DNA from: Thalassolituus sp. UBA674 | Lineage (GTDB): Bacteria > Pseudomonadota > Gammaproteobacteria > Pseudomonadales > Oceanobacteraceae | Length of the DNA: 64,000 bases | Reading direction: 5' to 3' | Assembly: GCA_002298335.1 (NCBI GenBank) | Contig: DBNK01000039.1 | Coordinates: 46,417-110,416 of the forward strand | In this document: piece after piece, positions 42,287 through 51,801 of the stretch | How positions within the stretch are numbered: the stretch's first letter is position 1 | Layout of the letters: each line of letters opens with the position of its first letter | The notes under the pieces: model-generated | Told to the model about the DNA's origin: nothing | Databases searched by the model: none | What the model saw: the letters and a program-made list of their open reading frames with translations, nothing else | Program-made: the position numbers and the translations under genes

Positions 42287-42309
42287 GTAGGGTGCACACT
42301 GTGCACCAC
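42287..42309 (+). repeat. REP-like palindrome, copy C
   Basis: GTAGGG followed by TGCACACTGTGCA and CCAC. Relative to copy B, G-C pairs in the arms are replaced by A-T pairs on both sides. Between it and repeat copy 3 (about 42200-42240) is another palindrome-like GCGGCGAGCGCAGCG stretch of the kind often dispersed in genomes. Confidence 0.65.
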
Positions 42310-42325
42310 ATCAGCCTGAACCGGA

Positions 42326-43453
42326 TCATCCAACGGAAGAATGCACCCGTGCCCCCAGCAACACCTCATGCACAAACGCCAGCTTCTCCTGAACAGGCTC
42401 CACCACCACAAACGGATAGGCATCATCCTGCCCCATACTGCGGTTGAGGGCATTGAGGATCACACTCAGGTGCAGCCAGTTATCCAGAATATCGCCGATG
42501 CCATAAGTGCCGGGCCCGTCCTGGGGCAGAGCCATGTCGGCAACAGACGCAGTGGTTTCATCACGCAGACCCATATGGCTGCGGATCTCCCAGCTGCGGG
42601 CGGTTTCCAAGGTATCGATCATGTGCAGGTAGTGTGAGAAGGTCTCCGCCCAGTCTTCCCAGGGGTGCATGGTGGCGTAGGCGCTGATATGTGACATCTG
42701 CCAGGAGGTATCAGCCGGGTCCCGTTGATAGTGTGCATCCAGTGCCGCCTGATACGACAGATCGGGGTCACCAAACAGCCCGGTGAAGCGGCTCAGCAGT
42801 TCCGGGTTGTCACGTATCAGCAGGTCCCAGTAGAAATGACCAATTTCATGGCGGAAGTGTCCGAGCAGGGTGCGGTATTGCTCACCCATGCTGACGCGCA
42901 TGCGGTGGCGGGCAACGTCATCCGCCTCAGCCAGATTGATCGTGATATCGCCCTGACTGTGACCGGTAAAGACAGCGCCCATGTGCGTGAGCGGTGTACG
43001 GAAATGATCGGCGGCGTCTTTGTCACTGAGAAAGTGAAAACTCAGTCCCTGCGGCGACTGCTGTTTATCCGGCAATGGCAGATCAAGCGCCATCAGGGTG
43101 TACAGCAACCGGCGCTTGGCCTGCTCGAGATTGCTCCACAGGTCGGCGTGGCCTGGGATGCTCAGATCGGGAATGTTCTGATTAAAGTGACAGGCAAAGC
43201 AGAGCACTGGGGTGGCCGGGTCATAATCAGGCTCCACAGCGACGAGTGCATTACAGGCGCCCTGTGCGTGATTGGCACAACGGCAATACAGCTGTGTCTG
43301 CCACTGCAGCAGGCCCGGCGTTTTTGTGGCTTCGGTGACCAGCATGTCCTGCTGCTGAAAACACCAGCCAGCCTCACGGCCACAGCTCAGGCAACGGTCG
43401 TTTTCGAAAAACAGAGGCTGATCAGTCTGGCATTGGCAGGTAAAGCGGCGCAC
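42326..43453 (-). CDS. Putative zinc-binding metallopeptidase with N-terminal zinc ribbon
   Basis: Protein of 375 residues. The N-terminus has CQC...CLSCGREAGWC and later CRCANHAQGACNAL and CFACHFNQ, which form a zinc-ribbon region. The peptidase-like core has GHFRHEIGHFYWDLLIRDNPELLSRFTGLFGD with an HExxH-like HEIGH, and HPWEDWAETFSHYLHMID. This matches the COG4307 family of predicted zinc-dependent peptidases. Activity and substrate are unproven. It lies just downstream of thrB on the same strand, 48 nt apart. Confidence 0.82.
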   Translation of the reverse strand: MRRFTCQCQTDQPLFFENDRCLSCGREAGWCFQQQDMLVTEATKTPGLLQWQTQLYCRCANHAQGACNALVAVEPDYDPATPVLCFACHFNQNIPDLSIPGHADLWSNLEQAKRRLLYTLMALDLPLPDKQQSPQGLSFHFLSDKDAADHFRTPLTHMGAVFTGHSQGDITINLAEADDVARHRMRVSMGEQYRTLLGHFRHEIGHFYWDLLIRDNPELLSRFTGLFGDPDLSYQAALDAHYQRDPADTSWQMSHISAYATMHPWEDWAETFSHYLHMIDTLETARSWEIRSHMGLRDETTASVADMALPQDGPGTYGIGDILDNWLHLSVILNALNRSMGQDDAYPFVVVEPVQEKLAFVHEVLLGARVHSSVG

Positions 43454-43501
43454 GGTCTCTCCGTAAAGTGATGTTCAGGGTTTATCGGGCCGGAATCCGG
43501 T

Positions 43502-44485
43502 TCAGAAGTTCAGAGGCAGGGCCGACCCGCGCTGTGAAATCAGGCGATCGCGGTACTCTGCCGGGTTTTTATGACCCGGTAATGTCTGGCCGAGTTTCTC
43601 AACCTGCTGTTTGGTGAGCAGGCGGCTGAGCCAGAAGCGCAATGCCGCACCACGCAGCACCAGCGGCCAGGCGGATTTTTCATCGTCAGTGAGAGGACGG
43701 ACGTCGTTATAGGCCGTGACCAGGGCACTGACGTGCTCAGGCATCAGTGGCTGAGGCGCTGTGGTTGCCGACCATCCTGCTGAGCACCAGTCGTTGGCGA
43801 CGACGGCCAGATCATAGAGGCGTGCGCCATCGCAGGCATTGTAGAGGTCGATGATGGCACTCAGCTGCAGTCCGGCACGGGTTTCCAGAAACAGGGCGTT
43901 GTCGTGGAACAGGTCGGCATGAATCCAGCCGTGGGGCAGTGCCAGCCACCGGTTACGCTGGCTGGTCTGGTACGCCAGCTCATCCTGCATCAGTGTCTGT
44001 TCTGCCGGAGTCAGCGCCGCCGAAAGCTCCGGTGCAGCGCTGATCCACCAGTCGTAACCTCGGGTGTTGGGGCGCACATCGCCGAGACTGTCCGATTTCA
44101 GGTGAAACTCCGCGAGCGCCGCACCGGCCAGCCGGCAGTGGGCAACCGAGATATTCTGCGGATGGTGCCCGGGAAAACGCTCACACAGAATCGCCGGACG
44201 GCCCTGCAGCTCGTGCAGCCATACACCCCTGAGGTCCGGCAGCGGCGCCGGGACATTGAATTTCTGCTCGCGCAGGTGGCGGCCAAGGCGTACGAACTCA
44301 CCCACTTCGGCGGCGTTGTGATGTTCAAACAGGGTAAGGACAAGGTCCGTGCGTTGCGTGCGTACGGTGTAATTGGAATTCTCGATACCGGCGCTGATGG
44401 CACTGAAGTCCGTCAGGTCACCGAAATCAAAGCCGCTGAGCAGGGCTTCCAGCTCAGCACGGCTGATCTGAGTGTAGGCCGCCAT
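43502..44485 (-). CDS. thrB: Homoserine kinase, choline-kinase-fold type
   Basis: Catalyses phosphorylation of homoserine in threonine synthesis. The 327-residue protein starts MAAYTQISRAELEALLSGFDFGDLTDFSAISAGIENSNYTVRT, as in Pseudomonas-type ThrB. The catalytic loop is GWIHADLFHDNALF and the metal-binding Asp is in SAIIDLYNACDG. This family differs from the GHMP-type ThrB of enterics. In related genomes it sits beside polA and a DUF2782 gene, exactly as here. Confidence 0.9.
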   Translation of the reverse strand: MAAYTQISRAELEALLSGFDFGDLTDFSAISAGIENSNYTVRTQRTDLVLTLFEHHNAAEVGEFVRLGRHLREQKFNVPAPLPDLRGVWLHELQGRPAILCERFPGHHPQNISVAHCRLAGAALAEFHLKSDSLGDVRPNTRGYDWWISAAPELSAALTPAEQTLMQDELAYQTSQRNRWLALPHGWIHADLFHDNALFLETRAGLQLSAIIDLYNACDGARLYDLAVVANDWCSAGWSATTAPQPLMPEHVSALVTAYNDVRPLTDDEKSAWPLVLRGAALRFWLSRLLTKQQVEKLGQTLPGHKNPAEYRDRLISQRGSALPLNF

Positions 44486-44524
44486 GTCAGCGGTCCGGCA
44501 TGTCAGAGTGGTCTGAAGCAGCCA

Positions 44525-44818
44525 TCACCAGCGGAAGATAACCCACTTGGGCACGCGCATATCCGGTACGTCTTTGCGCTCAAACTCGTCCGGATTATCG
44601 CTCGCCGGTACCAGATAGTAGGCCGGGCCCCGGGCAGGCTGAACCTTGATCTCAACCACCTCACCGTTGACGCGGAATTCGTAGTAAGTGTTATCACCAT
44701 CGTTGCGGATGGTCACGGTTTCTCCGGCGGGATCTTCTGCCATCACCGTCGCGGAATGCAGTCCGGTCAGCAGGGTCGCTGACAGGGCACAGGCGGTCAG
44801 AAGTCGGGACATCTTCAT
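44525..44818 (-). CDS. DUF2782 periplasmic protein
   Basis: Protein of 97 residues with a signal peptide (LLTGLHSATVMA) and the family core EDPAGETVTIRNDGDNTYYEFRVNGEVVEIKVQPARGPAYYLV, ending RVPKWVIFRW. Function unknown; it is regularly found between polA and thrB in Pseudomonas-like genomes. I prefer ATG 44818; GTG 44839 is possible. It is divergent from polA. Confidence 0.85.
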   Translation of the reverse strand: MKMSRLLTACALSATLLTGLHSATVMAEDPAGETVTIRNDGDNTYYEFRVNGEVVEIKVQPARGPAYYLVPASDNPDEFERKDVPDMRVPKWVIFRW

Positions 44819-44890
44819 GGTAAACTCAGCTCCATTCACTTTCCGTCAGTGTACCTGATGGGAATCCGACATTGTATCAGGAAGCTCCGC

Positions 44891-47686
44891 ATGTCATCCG
44901 ACACTAAGCCCGTTGTTCTTATCGACGGCTCTTCGTATCTGTTCCGCGCGTTCCACGCCATCCCCATGCTGACCAACTCAAAAGGTCTGCACACCAACGC
45001 GGTGAAGGGCGTCATCAGTATGATCAAACGCCTGCAGAAAGATTATCCGGAGTCACAGCTGGTGGCGGTATTCGATGCCAAAGGTAAAACCTTCCGCAAC
45101 GACATTTATCCGGAATACAAAGCGCACCGTCCGCCAATGCCGGATGAACTGCGCGAACAGATTGAACCTATCCATAACATCATCCGCGCCATGGGCTTAC
45201 CTCTGCTGATCATCGATGGTGTCGAGGCCGATGATGTGATCGGCACCCTGGCCTCACAGGCACTCGAACATAAACAGGATGTGATCGTTTCCACCGGCGA
45301 TAAAGATATGGCGCAGCTGGTGAATGAACATGTCTCCCTGATTAATACTATGACCGACGTGTTGATGGATGTTCCGGGCGTGAAAGAAAAATTCGGCGTG
45401 CCGCCAGAGCACATCATCGACCTGCTGGCGCTGATGGGCGACAAGGTGGATAACATTCCCGGCGTACCGAAAGTTGGAGAGAAAACCGCGGTTGGACTGG
45501 TCGCTGGCCTGGGCTCACTGGAAGATATTTACGCCAACCTGGACAAGGTCAAAGACCTGGACTTCCGTGGCGCAAAAACCATGGCGCCGAAACTCGAAGA
45601 ACACAAAGAGCAGGCCTTTTTATCCAAAGATCTGGCGACCATCCGCTGCGATGTTGAACTGGAACACGGTCTGACAGAGATCCGCAGCAGCGAACCGGAT
45701 AACGAAGCCCTGCTCGAATTATTCCGTACCATGGAATTCAAAGCCTGGATTGCCGAAGCCAGTATGCTGGTCGGCGGTGAACAGGTAGAGAACTCCGTCA
45801 AAGCCGAAAAAGGGAAACCGGCTGCAGCCCCCGGAGCTGACGCCGAAGAGGTTCCGGTCGTCGATGTGTTTGAAGGACAGGGTGAGTACGACATTATTCT
45901 TGATCAGGCCGACCTTGACCGCTGGCTTGCACTGCTGAAAAAAAGCGATTTATTCGCCTTTGATACCGAAACTACGTCACTGAATTATAAAGAGGCTGAA
46001 CTTGTTGGTGTCAGCTTCGCAGTGGAAGCCGGTAAGGCGGCCTACGTACCTCTGGCCCACGATTATCTGGATGCGCCAGAGCAGTTAAACCGTGAAGCCG
46101 TGCTGGCGCAGTTAAAGCCCATTCTGGAAGATAAAAACCAGAAAAAAGTTGGCCAGCATATGAAATACGATGCCCACGTACTGATGAACCACGGTATTCA
46201 TCTGAAAGGTGTGGAATTCGATACCATGCTCGAATCTTATGTGCTGGATTCCGTCGCCACCAAACACGATATGGACAGCCTGTCGCTGAAATACCTGGGC
46301 CACAAAACCATTCACTTTGAAGAGATCGCCGGTAAAGGTTCCAAGCAGCTGACCTTTAATCAGATTGCTCTGGATCAGGCAGGACCCTACGCCGCCGAAG
46401 ACGCCGACATTACCCTGCGTCTGCACCAGACACTCTGGCCGCAACTGGCCGCCCGGAAAGAGCAGGCCAAAGTACTGACCGATATCGAAATGAAAGTCAT
46501 GCCGGTACTGTTTGAAATGGAAGAGAACGGCACGCTGATTGATGCGGATAAACTGCATGAGCAGAGTGCGCAGATTGAAATTCGCCTGCAGGAACTGGAG
46601 CAGGAAGCCCATAACTGTGCCGGTCAGGTATTTAATCTGGGTTCCCCCAAGCAACTGGCAGAAATCCTGTTTGAAAAACAGGGCCTTCCGGTGATTAAAA
46701 AAACCCCGAAAGGTGCACCGTCTACTGCAGAAGAAGTGCTGCAGGAGCTGGCAGAAGAATACGAATTACCGCGGCTGATTTTAGAAAACCGCGGTCTGGC
46801 AAAATTAAAAAGTACTTACACCGATAAACTGCCGCTGATGATTGCAAAAAGCACTGGCCGGGTGCATACCTCTTATCATCAGGCGGTGGCCGCCACCGGA
46901 CGATTATCTTCTACCGACCCGAACCTGCAGAATATCCCGGTGCGCTCGGAAGAAGGCCGGAAAATCCGTCAGGCGTTTATTGCACCGGAAGGTTACAAGC
47001 TGGTAGCGGCGGACTACAGCCAGATTGAGCTGCGTATTATGGCGCACTTATCCGGTGATGAAGGCCTGCTCAAAGCGTTCGCCGAAGGCATGGACATTCA
47101 CCGTGCTACTGCCGCGGAGGTGTTCGGAGTCACGCCGGACGAGGTCAGTAATAATCAGCGCCGCAGCGCCAAAGCGATTAACTTTGGTCTGATTTATGGC
47201 ATGTCGGCGTTTGGTCTCGCCAAACAATTAAACATTCCCCGAGGTGAAGCGCAGGAATACGTGAACCTGTATTTTGAACGCTACCCAGGCGTGCGTGAGT
47301 ACATGGACAGCACCCGTGACAAAGCCCGCGATCAGGGTTATGTCGAAACCCTGTACGGCCGCCGCCTGTATTTGCCGGACATTAAATCGAGCAATGGCCA
47401 GCGCCGTCAGCACGCCGAACGTACCGCAATCAACGCACCGATGCAGGGTACCGCCGCCGACATCATCAAACGCGCTATGATCCGCGTTTATGACTGGTTA
47501 CCGGGCAGTGGTTATGACGCGAAAATGCTGATGCAGGTACACGACGAACTGGTACTGGAAGTGCGTGAGGATCAGGCGGAGACCTTTGCCGTTGAGCTCA
47601 CCACACAGATGCAGTGTGCGGCGGTGCTGGATGTGCCTTTGGTGGTGGATACGGGGATTGGGGATAATTGGGATGAGGCGCACTGA
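44891..47686 (+). CDS. polA: DNA polymerase I
   Basis: Repair and Okazaki-fragment polymerase. The 931-residue protein has the 5' nuclease domain (VLIDGSSYLFRAFHA, IDGVEADDVIGTLA, STGDKDMAQLV), an apparently active 3'-5' exonuclease (FDTETTSLN near residue 355) and the polymerase domain (DYSQIELRIMAHLSGD, RRSAKAINFGLIYGMSAFGL, MLMQVHDELVLEV). The ATG at 44891 with AGGAAG upstream is preferred over 44849. In Pseudomonas-like genomes engB follows polA closely; here about 6 kb with three extra genes separate them. Confidence 0.97.
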   Translation: MSSDTKPVVLIDGSSYLFRAFHAIPMLTNSKGLHTNAVKGVISMIKRLQKDYPESQLVAVFDAKGKTFRNDIYPEYKAHRPPMPDELREQIEPIHNIIRAMGLPLLIIDGVEADDVIGTLASQALEHKQDVIVSTGDKDMAQLVNEHVSLINTMTDVLMDVPGVKEKFGVPPEHIIDLLALMGDKVDNIPGVPKVGEKTAVGLVAGLGSLEDIYANLDKVKDLDFRGAKTMAPKLEEHKEQAFLSKDLATIRCDVELEHGLTEIRSSEPDNEALLELFRTMEFKAWIAEASMLVGGEQVENSVKAEKGKPAAAPGADAEEVPVVDVFEGQGEYDIILDQADLDRWLALLKKSDLFAFDTETTSLNYKEAELVGVSFAVEAGKAAYVPLAHDYLDAPEQLNREAVLAQLKPILEDKNQKKVGQHMKYDAHVLMNHGIHLKGVEFDTMLESYVLDSVATKHDMDSLSLKYLGHKTIHFEEIAGKGSKQLTFNQIALDQAGPYAAEDADITLRLHQTLWPQLAARKEQAKVLTDIEMKVMPVLFEMEENGTLIDADKLHEQSAQIEIRLQELEQEAHNCAGQVFNLGSPKQLAEILFEKQGLPVIKKTPKGAPSTAEEVLQELAEEYELPRLILENRGLAKLKSTYTDKLPLMIAKSTGRVHTSYHQAVAATGRLSSTDPNLQNIPVRSEEGRKIRQAFIAPEGYKLVAADYSQIELRIMAHLSGDEGLLKAFAEGMDIHRATAAEVFGVTPDEVSNNQRRSAKAINFGLIYGMSAFGLAKQLNIPRGEAQEYVNLYFERYPGVREYMDSTRDKARDQGYVETLYGRRLYLPDIKSSNGQRRQHAERTAINAPMQGTAADIIKRAMIRVYDWLPGSGYDAKMLMQVHDELVLEVREDQAETFAVELTTQMQCAAVLDVPLVVDTGIGDNWDEAH

Positions 47687-48014
47687 GTTTTAATTTATTC
47701 AGTATTTAAAAATCGCGCCTTTCCCGGGTGTGCGGAAGTATAATTTAAAATTATTGATTTGATTTCGCTCCTGGGAGGGCACGCGCCGGGAGGATGCCGT
47801 CCTCCCAAGAGCGTAAACAATCCGCTTTCTATAGAGAAATATCAGTTTGAAGGTTCTTCGCCAGAGGGGGGCTAGACGTCCCCATGCCGTGCTTCCAGGA
47901 GCGTAAAGTAATTGGATTTATTTGTAATTACCTTACTTGATCCCGCGGCTTGAAGGCGAACATTCAGCCACGGGATGATGGTGCTTAAATAAAGCGTCAG
48001 CCACACATAACGCC
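47687..48014. repeat. Intergenic region with two tandem degenerate repeat units
   Basis: No gene seen. A hairpin spans 47766-47813 (CGCTC/GAGCG and GGGAGG/CCTCCC arms). Its end, ATGCCGTCCTCCCAAGAGCG (47794-47813), recurs exactly 90 bp later as ATGCCGTGCTTCCAGGAGCG (47884-47903), each followed by TAAA. The second unit also has a small GGGG/CCCC stem. It may be a decayed repeat or a structured polA 3' region. Confidence 0.5.
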
Positions 48015-49559
48015 TCAAACAATCTGCGGAATAATCTCCTCCATCATCCTCTCCGCATTCGCCGCAATGGTCAGTGCCGGGTTCGCTGCTCCGGCAGCAC
48101 CCGGCAACGCCGCACCATCCACGACAAATAAATTCTCCACTCCGAATACCTTGCCGCTGAGGTCACAGGCGGTTCCCATGGCCGCTCCGCCGAGCGGATG
48201 CCAGGTGCCGAATTTAGGGATGTCATTCTGTTTGCCACCACCGGTTTCAACCATTTTTTCAGTGGTGTAAATCAGGCCCTGACGGGCATTTTCATTGGCG
48301 TCCATATCCCAGTTGAGGTCGATATTGTCTCGCAGGCGGTTGTAGGTGACAGTGCTGTTTTTATCCGGTACGCACATGCCCATCTGCAGCTGGGTGTAGT
48401 CACCCACCACAGAGGTTGGGGAGTGCATGAAACCGGTCGGGGTGTAGGGATTTTCATTGTCGAAACAGGCGATGGATGGTGGCCCACCCTGTATCGGTGC
48501 GGTGGAATTATCAATGTCACGCCGGGCGATGAGTATGTCGCCATTCGTGCCCCATTCGGCGCCGATGCCGTCGTTCAGGCCCGGCACATGACCCAGTTCG
48601 CGCGCTTTCAGCAGCAGGCGGGTGGTGTTGATGGAGCCGGCAGCCATAAACAGATACTCGCATTCGATGATGTGAGTGCCGGTGATGCGGCCTTCGTCGT
48701 TGAGTACCTGACATTCCACTTCGTAACCGTGGTCGCCACGGCGGCTGCGGATGTGGGTGACGTTGTGCAGGGTTTCAATTGTGACGTGTCCGGTGGCTTC
48801 AGCATCAGCCAGATAATTACGGTCGAGGGTGTTTTTTGCGCCGCTGTTACAGCCGAAGACGTATTCGCCGACGGAGGCGTAGGGCGTCCGGGTGCCGTTC
48901 AGTTCTTCGCGGATCACATCCCAGTCAAAACTGACGTGGCTCCGTACCACTTCCAGTCCGGCATCCTCGGCGGATTTGATGAATTCACGTTTGGCGGTGT
49001 AATTGGGGTGATTGAGTACGTCGTCAGGAATCGGGCCGCCGCTGATGCGCTCCAGCACGCGTGGGTAATAAATCTGGTCCATGTCGGTGTACGACAGGAA
49101 GGGCAGAGCACGCTCGAAGTTTTCCCGTTTGGGCTGCAGCAGTACACCGCCATAAACCACGGAACCACCGCCCAGACAGGCTCCACAGCCCACCGGAATG
49201 CTACGGTCAAAGTAGTACTGAATCATGCCGACCGAGGCATTACCCAAGGGGCCGGGATCGTGCCAGAACAGGCCGTCGTTGACGTTGCCGACGGCTTCAG
49301 ACAAGGTCGGATAACTGCCTTCACCTTCGTATTTCCAGTGTTTGCCGCGTTCCAGCAGCAGCGTCTGCACTCCGGCTTCGGCGAGGCGCAGGGTGGCGAC
49401 GGAGCCACCGAATCCGGAACCGATTACCAGCGCCCGGGTGTAGGTGCGGCGACGTCGACTGGAGTTGAGCAGTCCGGCGCTGGCTCCGGTGCTGGCAACA
49501 GAGGCGGCACCCGCGGCAGAGGCGGTTTTGATGAATGAGCGGCGGCTGATCTTCTTCAT
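48015..49559 (-). CDS. GMC-family oxidoreductase (cholesterol oxidase-like), Tat-exported
   Basis: Protein of 514 residues. The N-terminus KKISRRSFIKTASAAGAA is a twin-arginine signal, so the FAD enzyme would be exported folded. The FAD-binding motif is ALVIGSGFGGSVATLRLAEAG; SVVYGGVLLQP and the C-terminal WHPLGGAAMGTACDLSGKVFGVENLFVVDGAALPGAAGANPALTIAA parts are typical of GMC enzymes related to cholesterol oxidase. It oxidises an alcohol, perhaps a sterol or a long-chain alcohol. It is divergent from two secreted hydrolase genes that may release its substrate. Confidence 0.85.
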   Translation of the reverse strand: MKKISRRSFIKTASAAGAASVASTGASAGLLNSSRRRRTYTRALVIGSGFGGSVATLRLAEAGVQTLLLERGKHWKYEGEGSYPTLSEAVGNVNDGLFWHDPGPLGNASVGMIQYYFDRSIPVGCGACLGGGSVVYGGVLLQPKRENFERALPFLSYTDMDQIYYPRVLERISGGPIPDDVLNHPNYTAKREFIKSAEDAGLEVVRSHVSFDWDVIREELNGTRTPYASVGEYVFGCNSGAKNTLDRNYLADAEATGHVTIETLHNVTHIRSRRGDHGYEVECQVLNDEGRITGTHIIECEYLFMAAGSINTTRLLLKARELGHVPGLNDGIGAEWGTNGDILIARRDIDNSTAPIQGGPPSIACFDNENPYTPTGFMHSPTSVVGDYTQLQMGMCVPDKNSTVTYNRLRDNIDLNWDMDANENARQGLIYTTEKMVETGGGKQNDIPKFGTWHPLGGAAMGTACDLSGKVFGVENLFVVDGAALPGAAGAANPALTIAANAERMMEEIIPQIV

Positions 49560-49781
49560 GCGGGTCTCCCCAAAGGCGATACGACGACTTTCTATCTCGG
49601 ATGGTCACTCGTCAATACGATGGCCTGATATGCTGCTTCAGGCGAAAGAATGACAGTTGGTTAAATGATCGGTCGTACAATTTATTGATTAAAGGCCCCT
49701 GATGGCCTGTTTCGACTGATTCATATCGCCCGGGCTGATGACAGAATAAGGATCAAATAAAAATAATACGAAGAACTACTT

Positions 49782-51620
49782 ATGAAAAAGACCCTGACAG
49801 GTGCCCTTGCGGCACTCCTGACTCTGATGGCTGTGCCAGCAAAAGCGGCCATTCTCGACTGTAACCCCACGGCCTGGCTGACGTGCGCGGTCCCTTTTCC
49901 ATCCGATTACTGGGCAGTTACCGATCAGACCTCACCAACCGGTAAGCGTCTGCAGATAAATGATGGTGTGCTGCGTGATGCGGTTCTGGCGGAGTTGCCG
50001 GTGGAAGACGGCTTCAGCCCGGCGGGCGTGTTTAACGGCGACAGTGGTTTCTCGGCTGCATCGGCGGTGGTGTTTGAGTTTCTCAGCGCGCCGGATCCGG
50101 CAACAGTGGAAGGCTCGGTGATTGCTATCGACCTGACCACAGGGCTGCGCGTTCCTGTGCGTGCTCAGGTCAGCGAATATGCTGCATCGGATCTGGTCAG
50201 CTTCCCGTCTCAGGTGGTTGAGGTCTTCCCGCGCTCTCGCTGGGAATACGGCCACGAGATTCTGGTGCTGGTGACCGACGATCTGGAGCTGGAATACCCG
50301 GAAACCAAACTGATGTCGCGTCTGCTGACGGCCAATCCGTATGTGTTTTCCATGATCACGACCATGTCGCTGCGTGGCATTGATGTCTGGTCAGTGCGTA
50401 ACGCGACCCGTTTTACTGTGCGTGACCGCAATGAAGTGGTGATGCCGGTCATCAATGCTGTACAGGATCTGCAGACCCGGCCCCATGCAGTGCGCGATCT
50501 GCAGGTACTGCCCCGCCCTCTGAACCGCAGTATTGCCGCTCTGGTTCTGGGTGAAATGCAGGTTTATAACTACCGCACCAATGGTGGTACCGGTGTGGTT
50601 GATTTCAACGCTGAGCCGACAGAGCAGTGGATTCCTTTCCGTCTGACCCTGCCGGAGGCTGCACATCAGGGCGGCGTGCCTGTGTCCCTGTATGCGCACG
50701 GTCTGGGCCTGACCAAAGAAAGCGATGACATCGTGAGCGAAATGAACGCTGAACTGGGGATTGCGACCCTGTCTGTCGACTTCCCTAACCACGGCGCCCG
50801 TGCACAGGCGGACGGCGGTCTGATCTTCAGTGTGCTGAGTACCGATCAGCTGGCCAAGCCGGTGGGTATGATGGTGCAGGATACGCTCGATTTTGCCTCT
50901 GCTCATGCGACGCTGAAAACCGCGCTGGCCGATCTGGATGTGTTGGGTCCGCCAAGCTGGAAAAACGTTGGTGGCTATAAGCCGGATGGTGTGCCGGATC
51001 TGGCGGTTAATTCTGTCATGATGGAAGGTACGTCACTGGGTGGTGTGCTGGGCTCTGTTTATGGTGCGGTTGCCAGCGACATTAAAGGTGGTGTTTATCA
51101 TGTAACCGGTGCCGGAGTTACCAGCATTCTGTCGGACTCCATCCTGTGGGAATCCATGTTCGAAAGCCTGGAGCCGGAATCCGCTACCGGTGCTGAAGCC
51201 CTGATGCTGCGTGGTGCCATTCAGCAGACGCTGGACTTTGGTGATTCCATCAACTTTATGGATTATTTCCGCACCGGCCGTACCGGTCAGGCTGCCAAGC
51301 CGCTGATGCTGACCATGGGGGCTAACGACGCGATCGTGACCAACGATAGCACCACTGCCGCAGCCCATATTGCGGATCTGCCGATTGTGGGAGAGGTTCT
51401 GGTGGCGCTGCCGGGTGTCCGCACTGAAGATGACTTTGACGATTACGGCTATGGCATCCGTCAGTATCTGCCGCTGTACAGCAATGTACCGCAGGACCGG
51501 GATGCGCCGTATCTGCAGTCTCTGTCCGAAGCCTCTGCGCACCTGATTTTTGAACGCAAGGCCGACCGCGCGGATCAGCAGGAGTTTATCCGTCGCTTCA
51601 TCTTCCCGGTTGTTCAGTGA
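49782..51620 (+). CDS. Secreted alpha/beta hydrolase, paralogue 1
   Basis: Protein of 612 residues with a signal peptide (AVPAKA). The N-terminal 250 residues are beta-rich (PFPSDYWAVTDQTSPTGKRLQI, GDSGFSAASAVVFEF, VEVFPRSRWEYGHEILVLVTDD), reminiscent of the N-terminal domain of bacterial extracellular lipases. The hydrolase part has SLYAHGLGLTKE, VDFPNHGARA and the nucleophile elbow MMEGTSLGGVLGSVYG with Ser in GTSLGG. It is closely similar over its full length to the next gene, so the pair arose by tandem duplication. Substrate unknown; an ester of the alcohol oxidised by the adjacent GMC enzyme is possible. Confidence 0.78.
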   Translation: MKKTLTGALAALLTLMAVPAKAAILDCNPTAWLTCAVPFPSDYWAVTDQTSPTGKRLQINDGVLRDAVLAELPVEDGFSPAGVFNGDSGFSAASAVVFEFLSAPDPATVEGSVIAIDLTTGLRVPVRAQVSEYAASDLVSFPSQVVEVFPRSRWEYGHEILVLVTDDLELEYPETKLMSRLLTANPYVFSMITTMSLRGIDVWSVRNATRFTVRDRNEVVMPVINAVQDLQTRPHAVRDLQVLPRPLNRSIAALVLGEMQVYNYRTNGGTGVVDFNAEPTEQWIPFRLTLPEAAHQGGVPVSLYAHGLGLTKESDDIVSEMNAELGIATLSVDFPNHGARAQADGGLIFSVLSTDQLAKPVGMMVQDTLDFASAHATLKTALADLDVLGPPSWKNVGGYKPDGVPDLAVNSVMMEGTSLGGVLGSVYGAVASDIKGGVYHVTGAGVTSILSDSILWESMFESLEPESATGAEALMLRGAIQQTLDFGDSINFMDYFRTGRTGQAAKPLMLTMGANDAIVTNDSTTAAAHIADLPIVGEVLVALPGVRTEDDFDDYGYGIRQYLPLYSNVPQDRDAPYLQSLSEASAHLIFERKADRADQQEFIRRFIFPVVQ

Positions 51621-51801
51621 TATCCGCAGCGGGTCCTGGGCTCAGCCCGGGTCTGCTTCAGTGATCTCTGCCCGGCTCTGCCGGGTACCTGCTAAGCGGG
51701 TGAGTCTCCTGCCCGCTTTGTCACCAATGTGCCCTTCCTCTCTTTCTGTACAGTCTTTAGTATTTGGTACCACTTAATAAGACGAATGAGCGAGATTCAG
51801 G

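Noticed and set aside
47687..48014. Spot 42 homologue directly after polA
   Set aside because: No sequence resembling Spot 42 and no terminator with T-run; only degenerate repeat units are visible.
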